This document shows positions 16,845-25,548 of a DNA stretch of 64,000 nt, in pieces. Location of the stretch: positions 1-64,000 of the forward strand of contig CAZMNY010000037.1 in the NCBI GenBank assembly GCA_964567745.1, written 5' to 3'. The translations under genes and the position numbers were made by a program. Source of the DNA: CAZMNY01 sp964567745. GTDB lineage: Bacteria; Planctomycetota; Planctomycetia; Pirellulales; Pirellulaceae. Each line of letters begins with the position of its first letter. The stretch's first letter is position 1. The notes beneath the pieces were generated by a model that was not told the origin of the DNA, did no database searches, and worked only from the letters and a program-made list of their open reading frames with translations.

Positions 16845-19800
16845 TCAGGCCGTAACAATCTTGATGTAAATGGAAACATCGCCTTCGGCCGTTTCGAAGA
16901 CTCTCGGTTCAACGCCTTCAATTGCCTCCGTCTTGACGGATGTCGCCAATGTTTCGCCGCCAATAAACTCGGCGTGTTCCGTTACGGTCTCGCTCCATGG
17001 TCCGACGATACCGACGTGGATTCGATCGGTGTATTGGCAGTCGTGTTCTTTGCGGACTTCTTGGATCATTCGCACCAAGTCACGAGCTTGCCCTTTGCGG
17101 ATCAACTCATCGGTCAGGTCGGTTGCCAGGACGACGACACAACCTCGATCTCCTGCAGCGGCCCAGCCTTCCTTGGCTTGCATACGAACCTCGATGTCCT
17201 CACTGTCCAATTCGAATTCGGCCGACTCGAGCTGGACGCAGATCTTCCCATTCTCATCCAGGTCGGCTAGTAAGGATGCGCCGTCCGCCTGCTGAAGCCA
17301 CTTTTTGACCGCGGGCATATGTTGACGCAATCGGGCGCCGAGTCGCTGAAAATTCGGAACCACCTGGTAGTCGATGTAGTGGTCTGCGTCTTGCGTGTAC
17401 TCGATCGACTCGACGTTGAGCTCTTCTCGCAAAAGCGCGTCGTGTTGCGAGAGCCATTTTTGGTGGGCCGATTCCGTTCGGATGACTTCGACTCGCGATA
17501 GCGGTTGTCGCGTTTTCAGCTTGGAGCCGATACGCGCTGATAGGCCAAGCGAGGCGATCTGTTTGAGCAGTTCCATTCGTTCTGAAAGCATTCGGTCGAT
17601 GACGTTTTCGTCGCCGGTTGGGTAGTCACACAAATGCACGCTCTCCACGGCTCGACCGCCAAATGCGCCCGCCAAGTTGCTCCACATCATCTCCGCCATG
17701 AAGGGCGTGAACGGAGCGACAAGTTTCGTCACCGTGACGAGGCACTCGTACAGCGTCCATGCGGCATCGAGTTTTTCCGTCGACTGATTGTCGCTGCTCC
17801 AGAGCCGGTTTCGACTGCGGCGCAACCACCAGTTGCTCAGCAACTCAACAAACGATTCTAGCCGTTGAGCCGCCGCGAAGTTGTCATAATTGTCCATGCG
17901 ATCGACCAGCGCGGCGGAGGTCGAATGCAATTCGCTGAGAATCCAGCGATCGATTTCTGCCCGCTCGCTGACAGGACGATAGCTCACCGCCTTGGCGAGG
18001 TCATCAGGACTCAACTGTCCGGCATCTCCCGCGATCCAAGACTCCGGCGAAAAGAATTCATCCGCGTTCGCATTGAGCACGAAAAATTTGTACACATTCC
18101 AGAGTGTCAGGCGGAAACTCGCGCTGCTCTCCTTGATCGCTCGCTCACTGTAGATGATCGAGCTCCAGGGCGCTTGATTTGCGAAAAAGTACCAACGCAG
18201 TGCATCGGCGCCGTGGTTGTCGAAGATCTGCTGAGGTTCGCGGTAGTTGCGAAGCTTCTTCGACATCTTTTCGACTTTGCGGTCGACCTTGCCGCCGCAT
18301 TTCTCGCACGCTTTTACCTCGTTGAGGTGCCGGTGCTCGCACTTGCGGCAAGCGTAGGCTTCCGCGAGCATCAGCCCAAGGACGATGCAATTGCGAAACG
18401 GATGCGGCAGTTCGTGCTCCGACATCAACTGGTCGTCAGCCTGTGTTTCACTTTCCGATTGAGACGCGTTCGATTCGGATTTGCCGTGAAGCAAAGTGCT
18501 GATCGCAAGCAAACTGTAGAACCAGCCGCGAGTTTGATCGATGGCTTCACTGATAAAGTCGGCGGGGAACTGGGCTTCGAAATCATCGCGGTTCGTGTGG
18601 GGATAGCCCCACTGCGCGAATGGCATCGCGCCCGAGTCATACCAGCAGTCGATGACCTCGGTCACTCGTTCCATTCGTGCGCCTTCGGCAAAAGGCGAGT
18701 CGTAGGTGACGGCGTCGATGTACGGCTTGTGAACTCGCAGATCATCCGGCAGGTCTGGCTTGGCGGCTTTCGCTCGCTCCCAAACTTCGGTTCCTTGCAA
18801 GCCGGGTTTCTGCAGCACGTCTTCGTACCTGGCGACTGCTTCGCGTTGTCCGGTTTCAGAGCAAACCCAGATCGGCAACGGCGTGCCCCAGAATCGTTCG
18901 CGGGACAGCGCCCAGTCGACGTTCGATTCGAGGAAGTTGCCGAAGCGACCGCTCTTGATATGCTCGGGCAGCCAATTGATCGCGCTGTTGTTGGCGAGCA
19001 TCTGCTCTTTGAATTCGGTGGTTCGAATAAACCAGCTTTTTCGCGGATATTGGATCAGAGGATCCTGATCGGCACGCCAGCAAAACGGATAGTCGTGCAA
19101 GTATTGTTCGAGGTGGAACAAGACGCCGCGTTCCCGCAGCTCGCGCGTGATGTCTTTGTCAGCGTCTTTGACCCAAACGCCTTCGTATTTGGGTGCTTCG
19201 TTCGTGAAGCGTCCGTCGGGACCAACTGCGCAGATCAGTTGAGGTCCGTCGTTGTCGGCAAATCTCGCTTGCTCAGCGAGCAGGACTTCGTAATCATCCT
19301 GTCCGAAAGCGGGTGCTTGATGGACTATTCCCGTACCGCTTTCTGTCGTTACGAAAGGTGCTTCGACCACACGCCACGAGCGATGCTGCGTACCGCCGTC
19401 GATCAACGCGCCCTGTTCGTCGCCTTGATCTTCATAGTAGTAGTTAAACGGCGGACGGTATCGTTTGCCCAGGAGTTCGGATCCGGGCTGTGTCGAAATG
19501 ACCTTCCATTCACGGCCCGCTTTCCCGGAGACTTGTTCGACCAAATCGGCAGCCAATATCAACCGCTCGCCTGACTCGGCGTCCTCGATCGTGGCGTACT
19601 CGATTTTGCTGCGAACTGCCGCGAACTGATTGCTGGGCAGAGTCCATGGGGTGGTCGTCCAGACCAGGAGCGCAGCGTCTTCGTCGATGAGCGGAAATCG
19701 AATGAAAACGCTTGGGTCGGCGACTTGCCGATATCCTTCGCCAACTTCACCGGCGCTGAGAGCCGTGCCGCCTTGAGCCCACCACCAGACGATTTTGTAA

Positions 19801-20324
19801 CCTTCGTAAAGCAAGCCGCGATCGAACAGACTCTTCAGCGACCACCAAACGCTCTCGACGTAGCTCTGATGATACGTGACGTACGCCTCGTCCAAGTGAA
19901 TCCAAAAGCCGAGTCGTTCGGTCAATTGCTCCCACTGTTTCATGTACCGCCAGACGCTCGCCTGGCACTGGTGAATGAACGGCTCAATTCCGTACTCTTC
20001 AATCTCCTCTTTACGGTGAATGCCTATCTCTTTGCAGACTTCCACTTCGACCGGCAATCCGTGAGTGTCCCAGCCCGCTTTCCTCTCGCACAGATATCCT
20101 CGCATCGTACGGTAGCGCGGAAAGAGATCTTTGATGGCGCGCGTCAAACAATGCCCGGGGTGCGGTAAGCCATTCGCAGTGGGCGGACCTTCGAAGAAGA
20201 CGAACGGTTTTGCGTCAGCGCGGTTCTCAAGGGATTTCTCATAGATCCCGTTGACTTTCCAGAACTCGAGAACGTCCTCTTCAAGTTTTGGAAAGTCGGG
20301 TCGATTGGGGAGTTCTTGGAACAT
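16845..20324 (-). CDS. ileS: Isoleucyl-tRNA synthetase, eukaryote-like (type 2)
   Basis: This class I synthetase charges tRNA-Ile. With the start at 20324 the protein has 1159 residues. An upstream in-frame ATG at 20405 is unlikely because a terminator for the preceding gene lies between them. The HIGH motif appears as HPGH (residues 55-58 in PPTANGLPHPGH), and KMSKKLRNY lies near residue 665. The form KMSKK followed by RNY, the length and the absence of the usual bacterial C-terminal zinc domain point to the type 2 class known from eukaryotes and mupirocin-resistant bacteria. Just before KMSKK are two CxxC pairs (CRKCEH, CEKCGG), probably a zinc knuckle. The editing domain is in the middle (TTPWTLPSNQFAAV). 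Confidence 0.95.
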   Translation of the reverse strand: MFQELPNRPDFPKLEEDVLEFWKVNGIYEKSLENRADAKPFVFFEGPPTANGLPHPGHCLTRAIKDLFPRYRTMRGYLCERKAGWDTHGLPVEVEVCKEIGIHRKEEIEEYGIEPFIHQCQASVWRYMKQWEQLTERLGFWIHLDEAYVTYHQSYVESVWWSLKSLFDRGLLYEGYKIVWWWAQGGTALSAGEVGEGYRQVADPSVFIRFPLIDEDAALLVWTTTPWTLPSNQFAAVRSKIEYATIEDAESGERLILAADLVEQVSGKAGREWKVISTQPGSELLGKRYRPPFNYYYEDQGDEQGALIDGGTQHRSWRVVEAPFVTTESGTGIVHQAPAFGQDDYEVLLAEQARFADNDGPQLICAVGPDGRFTNEAPKYEGVWVKDADKDITRELRERGVLFHLEQYLHDYPFCWRADQDPLIQYPRKSWFIRTTEFKEQMLANNSAINWLPEHIKSGRFGNFLESNVDWALSRERFWGTPLPIWVCSETGQREAVARYEDVLQKPGLQGTEVWERAKAAKPDLPDDLRVHKPYIDAVTYDSPFAEGARMERVTEVIDCWYDSGAMPFAQWGYPHTNRDDFEAQFPADFISEAIDQTRGWFYSLLAISTLLHGKSESNASQSESETQADDQLMSEHELPHPFRNCIVLGLMLAEAYACRKCEHRHLNEVKACEKCGGKVDRKVEKMSKKLRNYREPQQIFDNHGADALRWYFFANQAPWSSIIYSERAIKESSASFRLTLWNVYKFFVLNANADEFFSPESWIAGDAGQLSPDDLAKAVSYRPVSERAEIDRWILSELHSTSAALVDRMDNYDNFAAAQRLESFVELLSNWWLRRSRNRLWSSDNQSTEKLDAAWTLYECLVTVTKLVAPFTPFMAEMMWSNLAGAFGGRAVESVHLCDYPTGDENVIDRMLSERMELLKQIASLGLSARIGSKLKTRQPLSRVEVIRTESAHQKWLSQHDALLREELNVESIEYTQDADHYIDYQVVPNFQRLGARLRQHMPAVKKWLQQADGASLLADLDENGKICVQLESAEFELDSEDIEVRMQAKEGWAAAGDRGCVVVLATDLTDELIRKGQARDLVRMIQEVRKEHDCQYTDRIHVGIVGPWSETVTEHAEFIGGETLATSVKTEAIEGVEPRVFETAEGDVSIYIKIVTA

Positions 20325-20385
20325 GGGCGGGCGAAAATCAACTTTCGGTTTTGGGCGGCTTTCGCCAGTTAGGAGCAAAACAAAT

Positions 20386-20415
20386 ACGGCCCTCGTCAAC
20401 GTCAACGAAGGCCGT
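20386..20415 (-). terminator. Rho-independent terminator between the acidic-protein gene and ileS
   Basis: Read on the minus strand this is an 11-bp stem (acggccttcgt / acgagggccgt, one G-U pair) with an 8-base loop, followed by the T-rich run atttgttttg. It lies 25 bases after the stop of the acidic-protein gene and 60 bases before the chosen ileS start. It would uncouple the two genes and it argues against a longer IleS N-terminus. Confidence 0.8.
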
Positions 20416-20440
20416 CAGTTTGGTTTAGCTGTCGACGAAT

Positions 20441-20842
20441 CTACTCGTCATCGCCAAGCTCATCATCATCGTCTTTGTCAGAGTCGTCTTCGAAATCGTC
20501 GTCGTCGTCTGGAACAGAGATCCCAATGTCGTCGAACTCATCATCGAGCGTTTCGTACTCGTCGTCCGTTTCCTCTTCGAAATCGTCATCGAAGTCGTCG
20601 TCGAAGTCATCGAAGTCGTCCATGCCTTCGGCCTCGTCTTCCTCAAAGTCAGAGACGTCGCACCGTTCGCTCTTTGCGTTTTCAGTCGAACCTGGAACGC
20701 CGGCCGGAGGCACTTCGGTCTCAGGAATGTCGGTCTCAGGAACCTGGGTGTCCGGTTTCGATGTGATCGGACGGATTTCGCCCATGACGATGGGGGGCGC
20801 AGTCGTCAGGCCATCCGCATCGGTTTGCTCGCTCAATATCAT
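20441..20842 (-). CDS. Highly acidic low-complexity protein
   Basis: Starting at the ATG at 20842 (GGGAG seven bases upstream on the minus strand), the gene encodes 133 residues. The first half is Pro/Thr/Glu-rich (PETDIPETEVPPAGVPG). The second half is almost entirely Asp and Glu with scattered Phe (DDFDDFDDDFDDDFEEE), ending DDDDELGDDE. There is no signal peptide or membrane segment, and it is probably disordered. Small acidic proteins upstream of housekeeping genes are common in planctomycetes, but I know no function. It has a good ribosome-binding site and its own terminator, so it is likely expressed as a single gene. The repetitive GAC/GAT codons may be prone to length change. Confidence 0.7.
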   Translation of the reverse strand: MILSEQTDADGLTTAPPIVMGEIRPITSKPDTQVPETDIPETEVPPAGVPGSTENAKSERCDVSDFEEDEAEGMDDFDDFDDDFDDDFEEETDDEYETLDDEFDDIGISVPDDDDDFEDDSDKDDDDELGDDE

Positions 20843-21370
20843 TTTAATACTCCCGCACCATCGCACTTTCCATGGAGTTCACCGATTCGGCTTGGCCGTC
20901 GATGCCTCGCATTCCTGTTGGCTTAAATCGAGCGGACTTGCCACGAGAAGCACGTCCGCAATCCGATAAATGTAACCATAAATGCGAGTTTTTACAGTCC
21001 CCGTACGCCTGACATGGCTTCTTCTTCGTCTGGTGCCGGGCGCAAGACTTGCTGATCAGGTCGCCAATCCTCGTTGTAGCCAGTTTCGCCAGAAGTCGGA
21101 CAAAGTCCGAGGCAAGAACAAAAAAAGGGCAGGTTTGCCGAGTGGCGAAACCTGCCCCAAAACACGGGGGTGAGAAAGCCTTGGTTGGGCCAGCGAAATT
21201 TCGCCAGCACCTTAAAGATACATCGGCTCTCAAGACCCGATGAGCAAAAACGGCCTGACTTGCCACATTTGAACGACTTCGGCAACTCGACTCTTCGGCC
21301 TGGAACGGTTGCAGGGGTTATGCGGCGAACCAGGCAATCTGAATCACCTTGGCGACTCGAATTAAACGGC
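20843..21370. other. Gene-poor interval between the acidic-protein gene and the MITE
   Basis: The short open frames here (for example 20844-21266 on the minus strand) look like chance frames: Cys/Arg/Ser-rich, no recognisable motif and no ribosome-binding site. Apart from the minus-strand terminator at 21127-21157 and the upstream signals of the acidic gene I see nothing firm. Confidence 0.5.
21127..21157 (-). terminator. Strong Rho-independent terminator downstream of the glycosyltransferase gene
   Basis: On the minus strand a GC-rich stem (gggcaggtttcgcc / ggcaaacctgccc, one bulge) with a short loop is followed by ctttttttgttctt. It is the best-formed terminator in the window. It lies about 320 bases beyond the glycosyltransferase stop; about 110 of those bases are the inserted MITE, so the ancestral 3' untranslated region was shorter. 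Confidence 0.85.
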
Positions 21371-21480
21371 CTAGTGCAGCGTCAACACTAAGAATTAGGA
21401 TCCCAGTGTTTGTATCGTACGCCGCCAAGTCAAGTTACGCCGAAGCCAACCCCCATTTTTTTGAGTTGACGCGGCACTAG
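21371..21480. mobile_element. MITE-like element, copy 1 (110 bp, CTAG termini)
   Basis: The element runs from ctagtgcagcgtcaacac to gagttgacgcggcactag. Its ends are inverted repeats of about 18 bp with two mismatches, each ending in CTAG, which may be the duplicated target. It has no coding capacity. A nearly identical copy lies in inverted orientation at 54625-54733; aligned, they differ by one substitution and a small change in the T-run. It overlaps the end of the glycosyltransferase gene, whose TAG stop is part of the terminal CTAG. The mobilising transposase is not in this window. Confidence 0.85.
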
Positions 21481-23039
21481 CCGTTCGAGACGGGTGGCGA
21501 CGGGATCCCGAGTCCGACTCGATTCAAGTGGGGGCGCACTCTCGTCCTACTGTCCAACCTCGCGCCCGGTGGGAGAACGGCAGGCGGCGATGCTTCGAGC
21601 GTCTCGGATGTGTCCGTGGGCACCTCTTGCGGTTCGATCATCGCCATGTAACTCCGCAACTCGGCGTCGTTGGGATCGGCGGCTTGCCACTGAGCCAAAA
21701 CGTCTTTGGCTTCGTCTATCCGAGCTTGGCGAAGCAACGCGACGGAATACCAACGGAGACAGAGTGCGTCTCGACATCCAGCATCAAATGCGGTCTTCAA
21801 GTAGGCGTTCGCCGGCAGCCAGTTCTCCTGACTCGCCAAGCACGCTCCGCGCACCGCGCTGGTCAATGCTTCGCGGTGCTCGCTGACGTCAAGACGCTTG
21901 GCCAATGCAACGGCCTCGTCTCGCATCGCCTGCCGAATATAGGCGTTGAGCAAGTGCCTTTTGAGTGTTTCTGATTCAGGCTGTTGTTCGACGGCCGACT
22001 CGAACGCGTCGAGCGACTTGAGGTCGTCGCCTTGTGCTTGAAGCGACAGGCCGAAGCAGATTGCGCAAATCTCTTGAATACGACCGACATGCGAAACTTC
22101 CGGGTTCACTTGCCCGAAACGAAATGCCGTCTCATAGGAACGCGAGGCCAAGTCGAGGCGTTCTTGCCGCTGCAAGTAGCTGCCCATCGCGCACAACAAT
22201 TGCGAGTCGAGCGGAAACACCTCAATCGCCTTCAGACAAAACTGCAGCTGTTGTTCTTCGCTCTCCGCAATGCAATCGAGCACGCTCAGCAAACCGTAGT
22301 AACCCTCGAGCATGTCCGACGAACCGGCGGCCGCGATGTCGACCGCTGTCGCATAGGCCTTCACGGCTTGTTCCGAATCGCCAAGGTCTTGGTAAGCGGA
22401 CGCTCGGCAATTCGCCATTCGCGCCGTGGGGCCGTCGGCCGCAATCTGAATATCCGCAATCCGCAGGTTTCGCTTTGCTCGCGACTCTCTTCGTTCGGGA
22501 TCGTTTTCGCGGTCGCCGCGCTGAATACGGAATGGCAAGCCTTCGAGATTCATCTTGGCGCCAAGAATCGAATCGGTAAGCGACTCCCGCACTCGGCCTT
22601 GAAACGCCAAATCATCTCGACGCGGAACTAAGCGAAACTGCCCATTCTGCTCCCCGTCGATTCCGTCGCGCGGGGCCGGTGAGGTGACGAGCAGCATATA
22701 GGCCGTATTCGAGTCAGCTTGGTTTGAGACGAACGCCTTTAGGTTTTCAGCGTCCTCGAAATCGATCGTCTCGCCGGCGTCGAGCCACAAGACCCAATCG
22801 GCGTCAACGTGAGTGCAGCATGTATTGCGCGCGGCCGCAAAATCGTCGCTCCATTCTCCACGAATCCATGTCGTTTCAAATTCCGCTGCGGCTCGTTGAG
22901 TTTCATCGTCCTCGCTAGTGTCGTACACAACGATCTGGTCGACAATCGGCGCGATCGAGGCCAGGCTGTCTCGGATCGTCTCCGCCTCGTTCCTCACAAT
23001 CATCGCGACAGCGAAACGGTTGAGTAACTTGTCGGTCAT
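21477..23039 (-). CDS. Family 2 glycosyltransferase with TPR domain
   Basis: This 520-residue protein begins with a GT-A domain: VAMIVRNEAETIRDSLASI (residues 10-28), a strand ending in VYDTSEDDE, and the acidic motif WVLWLDAGETID near residue 80 in place of DxD. From about residue 190 the sequence becomes tetratricopeptide repeats (AMGSYLQRQERLDLASRSYE and others) to about residue 475, then a Pro/Arg-rich tail. Such GT2-TPR proteins glycosylate cell-surface molecules or proteins; the acceptor is unknown. GAGG precedes the ATG. The TAG stop comes from the end of an inserted MITE, so the last residues may not be the ancestral C-terminus. A terminator follows at 21127-21157. Confidence 0.88.
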   Translation of the reverse strand: MTDKLLNRFAVAMIVRNEAETIRDSLASIAPIVDQIVVYDTSEDDETQRAAAEFETTWIRGEWSDDFAAARNTCCTHVDADWVLWLDAGETIDFEDAENLKAFVSNQADSNTAYMLLVTSPAPRDGIDGEQNGQFRLVPRRDDLAFQGRVRESLTDSILGAKMNLEGLPFRIQRGDRENDPERRESRAKRNLRIADIQIAADGPTARMANCRASAYQDLGDSEQAVKAYATAVDIAAAGSSDMLEGYYGLLSVLDCIAESEEQQLQFCLKAIEVFPLDSQLLCAMGSYLQRQERLDLASRSYETAFRFGQVNPEVSHVGRIQEICAICFGLSLQAQGDDLKSLDAFESAVEQQPESETLKRHLLNAYIRQAMRDEAVALAKRLDVSEHREALTSAVRGACLASQENWLPANAYLKTAFDAGCRDALCLRWYSVALLRQARIDEAKDVLAQWQAADPNDAELRSYMAMIEPQEVPTDTSETLEASPPAVLPPGARLDSRTRVRPHLNRVGLGIPSPPVSNG

Positions 23040-23303
23040 CGAACGAACCCTCGCAATGGTCGTTGGTAGAAACTACTTGGAAAGAGAATCGGATTGGGCG
23101 CAATAACGGCGTCGCCTCCGATTTGTCATCGTCGGGAAATTGGGGCGAAGTCTATCGAATTTGCCATTGCGAGGATAGGCAGTTCTGCACGGATTGGGCG
23201 AGTGCTAGCAGATGTGATGGTGGCGCGCGGATCGCTCTGAATGCCGAATCGTCTCTACGTGAGCGGCGTCATTCGGCAATGGCAGCCAAGTCCGCTGAGC
23301 CGA

Positions 23304-24302
23304 TCAGAGCGAATACCGTCGGCGGAAGGCTTCAATGTCTTCTGCATGGCCCATGACCAGAAGAATGTCGTGCAACTGAATCACGTAGCTGGCGGGCGGA
23401 TTGAAGACCATTTTTTGGTCCGGATTCTTGATGGCGACGACAAGCAGCTTGTGAATTCGATGAGCTTCGCTGCTGCGGACGTCGATGCCCACGAGCGGGC
23501 TTTCTGCTGGGACGTCAAGTTCGTCGAGTTCGACATCGAGCTCGGCGTCGGACATGAGGTTGAGCAGATCGGCGGTCGTCGGTTTCGTGATCGTTCGAAC
23601 CATTTGGTGGGCGCCGACAATGGTCGGCATGACGACGCGGTCCGCGCCTGCTTGGCGCAACTTCTTTTCGGTCGAACTGTGTTCCGCGCGGGTGACGATC
23701 AGGATTTCACCGTTCTGCTCTCTGGCCGTCAAAGTAATGAAGACATTTTCCGCGTCGTTGGGAATCGATGAGACGATGGCCCGGGCGTGCTCGAGCCCTG
23801 CTTGTTGCAGCAATTCTTCATCGGTTGCATCGCCGGTTATTCTCAAGCAGTGCGCCGGTTGTTGTTCTTCTTGGCCAGGCGGCTCCCTGTCGATCACGAC
23901 GTAAGGCACTTTCATTCGGTCCAGCGACTCGCTGAGCACTCGCCCCATGCGGCCGAAGCCGCAGAGTATGACGTGATTGCGAAGTTGTCCTATCTCGCGT
24001 TTCATCCGACTGTTTCCCAATGCCGAGGCAAGTTCGCCTTCCAATAACAACTGAACGAAGCCGCCAAGAGTATACGCGGCGGCCGACATTCCAATCACGA
24101 TGACCGCGATCGTGAACATCTGAAATGCGGGATCTTTGGTGCTCTCCTCGGCGAAGCCGACACTGGATATGGTGACGACCACCATCCAGACGGAAGAGAG
24201 CCAGGAGTATCCCGCGCCGTACCGATAGCCGAGCACGGCGACTGCAAATATCGCCGCGAGTACGCATGCGCCGCGACGCACCCTCCAGACTGGATCATTC
24301 AT
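23304..24302 (-). CDS. Two-helix potassium channel with RCK (TrkA-N/TrkA-C) regulator
   Basis: This 332-residue protein has two membrane helices (residues 12-28 and 60-85) flanking a pore loop with filter TISSVGFAEE near residues 44-53. The usual glycine-aspartate after the aromatic residue is replaced by Ala-Glu. The cytoplasmic part has a Rossmann RCK domain (VILCGFGRMGRVLSESL near residue 112) and a C-terminal TrkA-C domain (SPLVGIDVRSSEAHRIHKL near 255). The architecture is that of MthK/Kch-like ligand-gated K+ channels. The ATG overlaps the argJ stop by four bases, so its translation is probably coupled to arginine biosynthesis. Confidence 0.9.
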   Translation of the reverse strand: MNDPVWRVRRGACVLAAIFAVAVLGYRYGAGYSWLSSVWMVVVTISSVGFAEESTKDPAFQMFTIAVIVIGMSAAAYTLGGFVQLLLEGELASALGNSRMKREIGQLRNHVILCGFGRMGRVLSESLDRMKVPYVVIDREPPGQEEQQPAHCLRITGDATDEELLQQAGLEHARAIVSSIPNDAENVFITLTAREQNGEILIVTRAEHSSTEKKLRQAGADRVVMPTIVGAHQMVRTITKPTTADLLNLMSDAELDVELDELDVPAESPLVGIDVRSSEAHRIHKLLVVAIKNPDQKMVFNPPASYVIQLHDILLVMGHAEDIEAFRRRYSL

Positions 24303-25489
24303 GTATGGTAATCGGCGTTAAACGTCACGTAATCGCAAGTCAAGTCGCTCGCCCAGTAGCAACTAGTCGAGTCGCCTGCCCCGAGTGAGAGTTGAATGTT
24401 GAGTTGACGATTTTCTCTCATCGATCGGCTAACTTGTTCCGCGTCGAATTCAACCGGTTCGCCATCTTCAAAAAGTAGGAAATCATTAATCGTCAACGAA
24501 ACGCGTTGCGGATCGAATTGGGCACCCGCATAGCCGGCGGCCGAGACAATCCTACCCCAATTGGGATCGGCACCGTTGGCGGCCGTTTTGACGAGCGGGC
24601 TATCGCCAATCGCTCGGGCAACCCGATCCGCGTCTTGACTATTGGCGGCCGAATGCACTTCAACCTGAATCAAGTGCGACGCGCCCTCGCCATCATCTGG
24701 AATCATTTTGGCGAGGTCAATGCAGACTTGACGGACACAGTCGCCGATCGCGGCCAGATCATCGCTCGCTTCCGCCACATCGGGTCCTTCACCGCTTGCG
24801 ATCAACAGGACCGTGTCGTTGGTGCTGGTGTGCCCATCGACGCTGATGCGGTTGAAACTGGCGTCGACGGCGGAACGCAAAATGTCGTCGGCCGCTTCTT
24901 GAGTCAGCCTCGCGTCGGTCGTCAGTACGGCGAGCATCGTGGCCATTTTGGGGCCAATCATTCCGGCACCCTTGGCGAATCCCGTGACGCGAGCGGGACC
25001 TGATGCGAGTTGGACTTCGGCTGTCGCCGTTTTCGGGCTTCGGTCGGTTGTGAGAATACCCCGAGCGGCTGCGGCAGCGTGCGATTCGGTTTCGCCCAGT
25101 GCATCCGCTGCGGCCAGCACTCCGTTGGCAAGGGCCTCCATGGGAAGGTATTGGCCAATAATGCCGGTCGACATAACTAGTGCCTGAGTGTCCTCGGCGC
25201 CAACGCTTCGAGCCGCAAGTTGAGTCATGCGCTCGGCGTCCTCGCGACCTCGGACCCCCGTACAAGCATTTGCGTTTCCCGAGTTCACGATAAGAACTCG
25301 AAACTTGTCGGTCGGCGTCCGCTCGCGGTCGAGCGCAACCGGCGCCGCGTAGACCAGGTTCAGAGTGTAGACTCCAACGGCAACGGCATCTTTTGGACAG
25401 TGAATCAGGACGAGATCTTCATTTGAGTCGGACTTGATCCCGCAATGAACCGCAGCCGCTTGAAATCCCCTGGGCAATGGCGCCGTCAT
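24299..25489 (-). CDS. argJ: Bifunctional ornithine acetyltransferase / N-acetylglutamate synthase
   Basis: ArgJ moves the acetyl group from N-acetylornithine to glutamate, the recycling route of arginine synthesis. The 396-residue precursor carries the self-cleavage site in GPKMATMLAVLTTDA (about residues 180-194), where the Thr of ATML becomes the N-terminal nucleophile of the beta chain. LIVNSGNANACTGVRG near residue 65 and ISVDGHTSTNDT near 215 are further conserved blocks. The order argC-argJ on the same strand with a 59-base gap marks an arginine operon. The 3' end overlaps the K+ channel gene by four bases. AGAGGA upstream of the ATG is an acceptable ribosome-binding site. Confidence 0.96.
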   Translation of the reverse strand: MTAPLPRGFQAAAVHCGIKSDSNEDLVLIHCPKDAVAVGVYTLNLVYAAPVALDRERTPTDKFRVLIVNSGNANACTGVRGREDAERMTQLAARSVGAEDTQALVMSTGIIGQYLPMEALANGVLAAADALGETESHAAAAARGILTTDRSPKTATAEVQLASGPARVTGFAKGAGMIGPKMATMLAVLTTDARLTQEAADDILRSAVDASFNRISVDGHTSTNDTVLLIASGEGPDVAEASDDLAAIGDCVRQVCIDLAKMIPDDGEGASHLIQVEVHSAANSQDADRVARAIGDSPLVKTAANGADPNWGRIVSAAGYAGAQFDPQRVSLTINDFLLFEDGEPVEFDAEQVSRSMRENRQLNIQLSLGAGDSTSCYWASDLTCDYVTFNADYHT

Positions 25490-25548
25490 CGGTTTTGAGT
25501 CCTCTTGAGCAAAGTGAATCGTCGTCGTTTCGGCGCGCTTGTGTCGGG

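Noticed and set aside
17865..19574. 569-codon open frame on the plus strand
   Set aside because: It lies wholly antisense to ileS, whose motifs are unmistakable; it has no family motif or ribosome-binding site.
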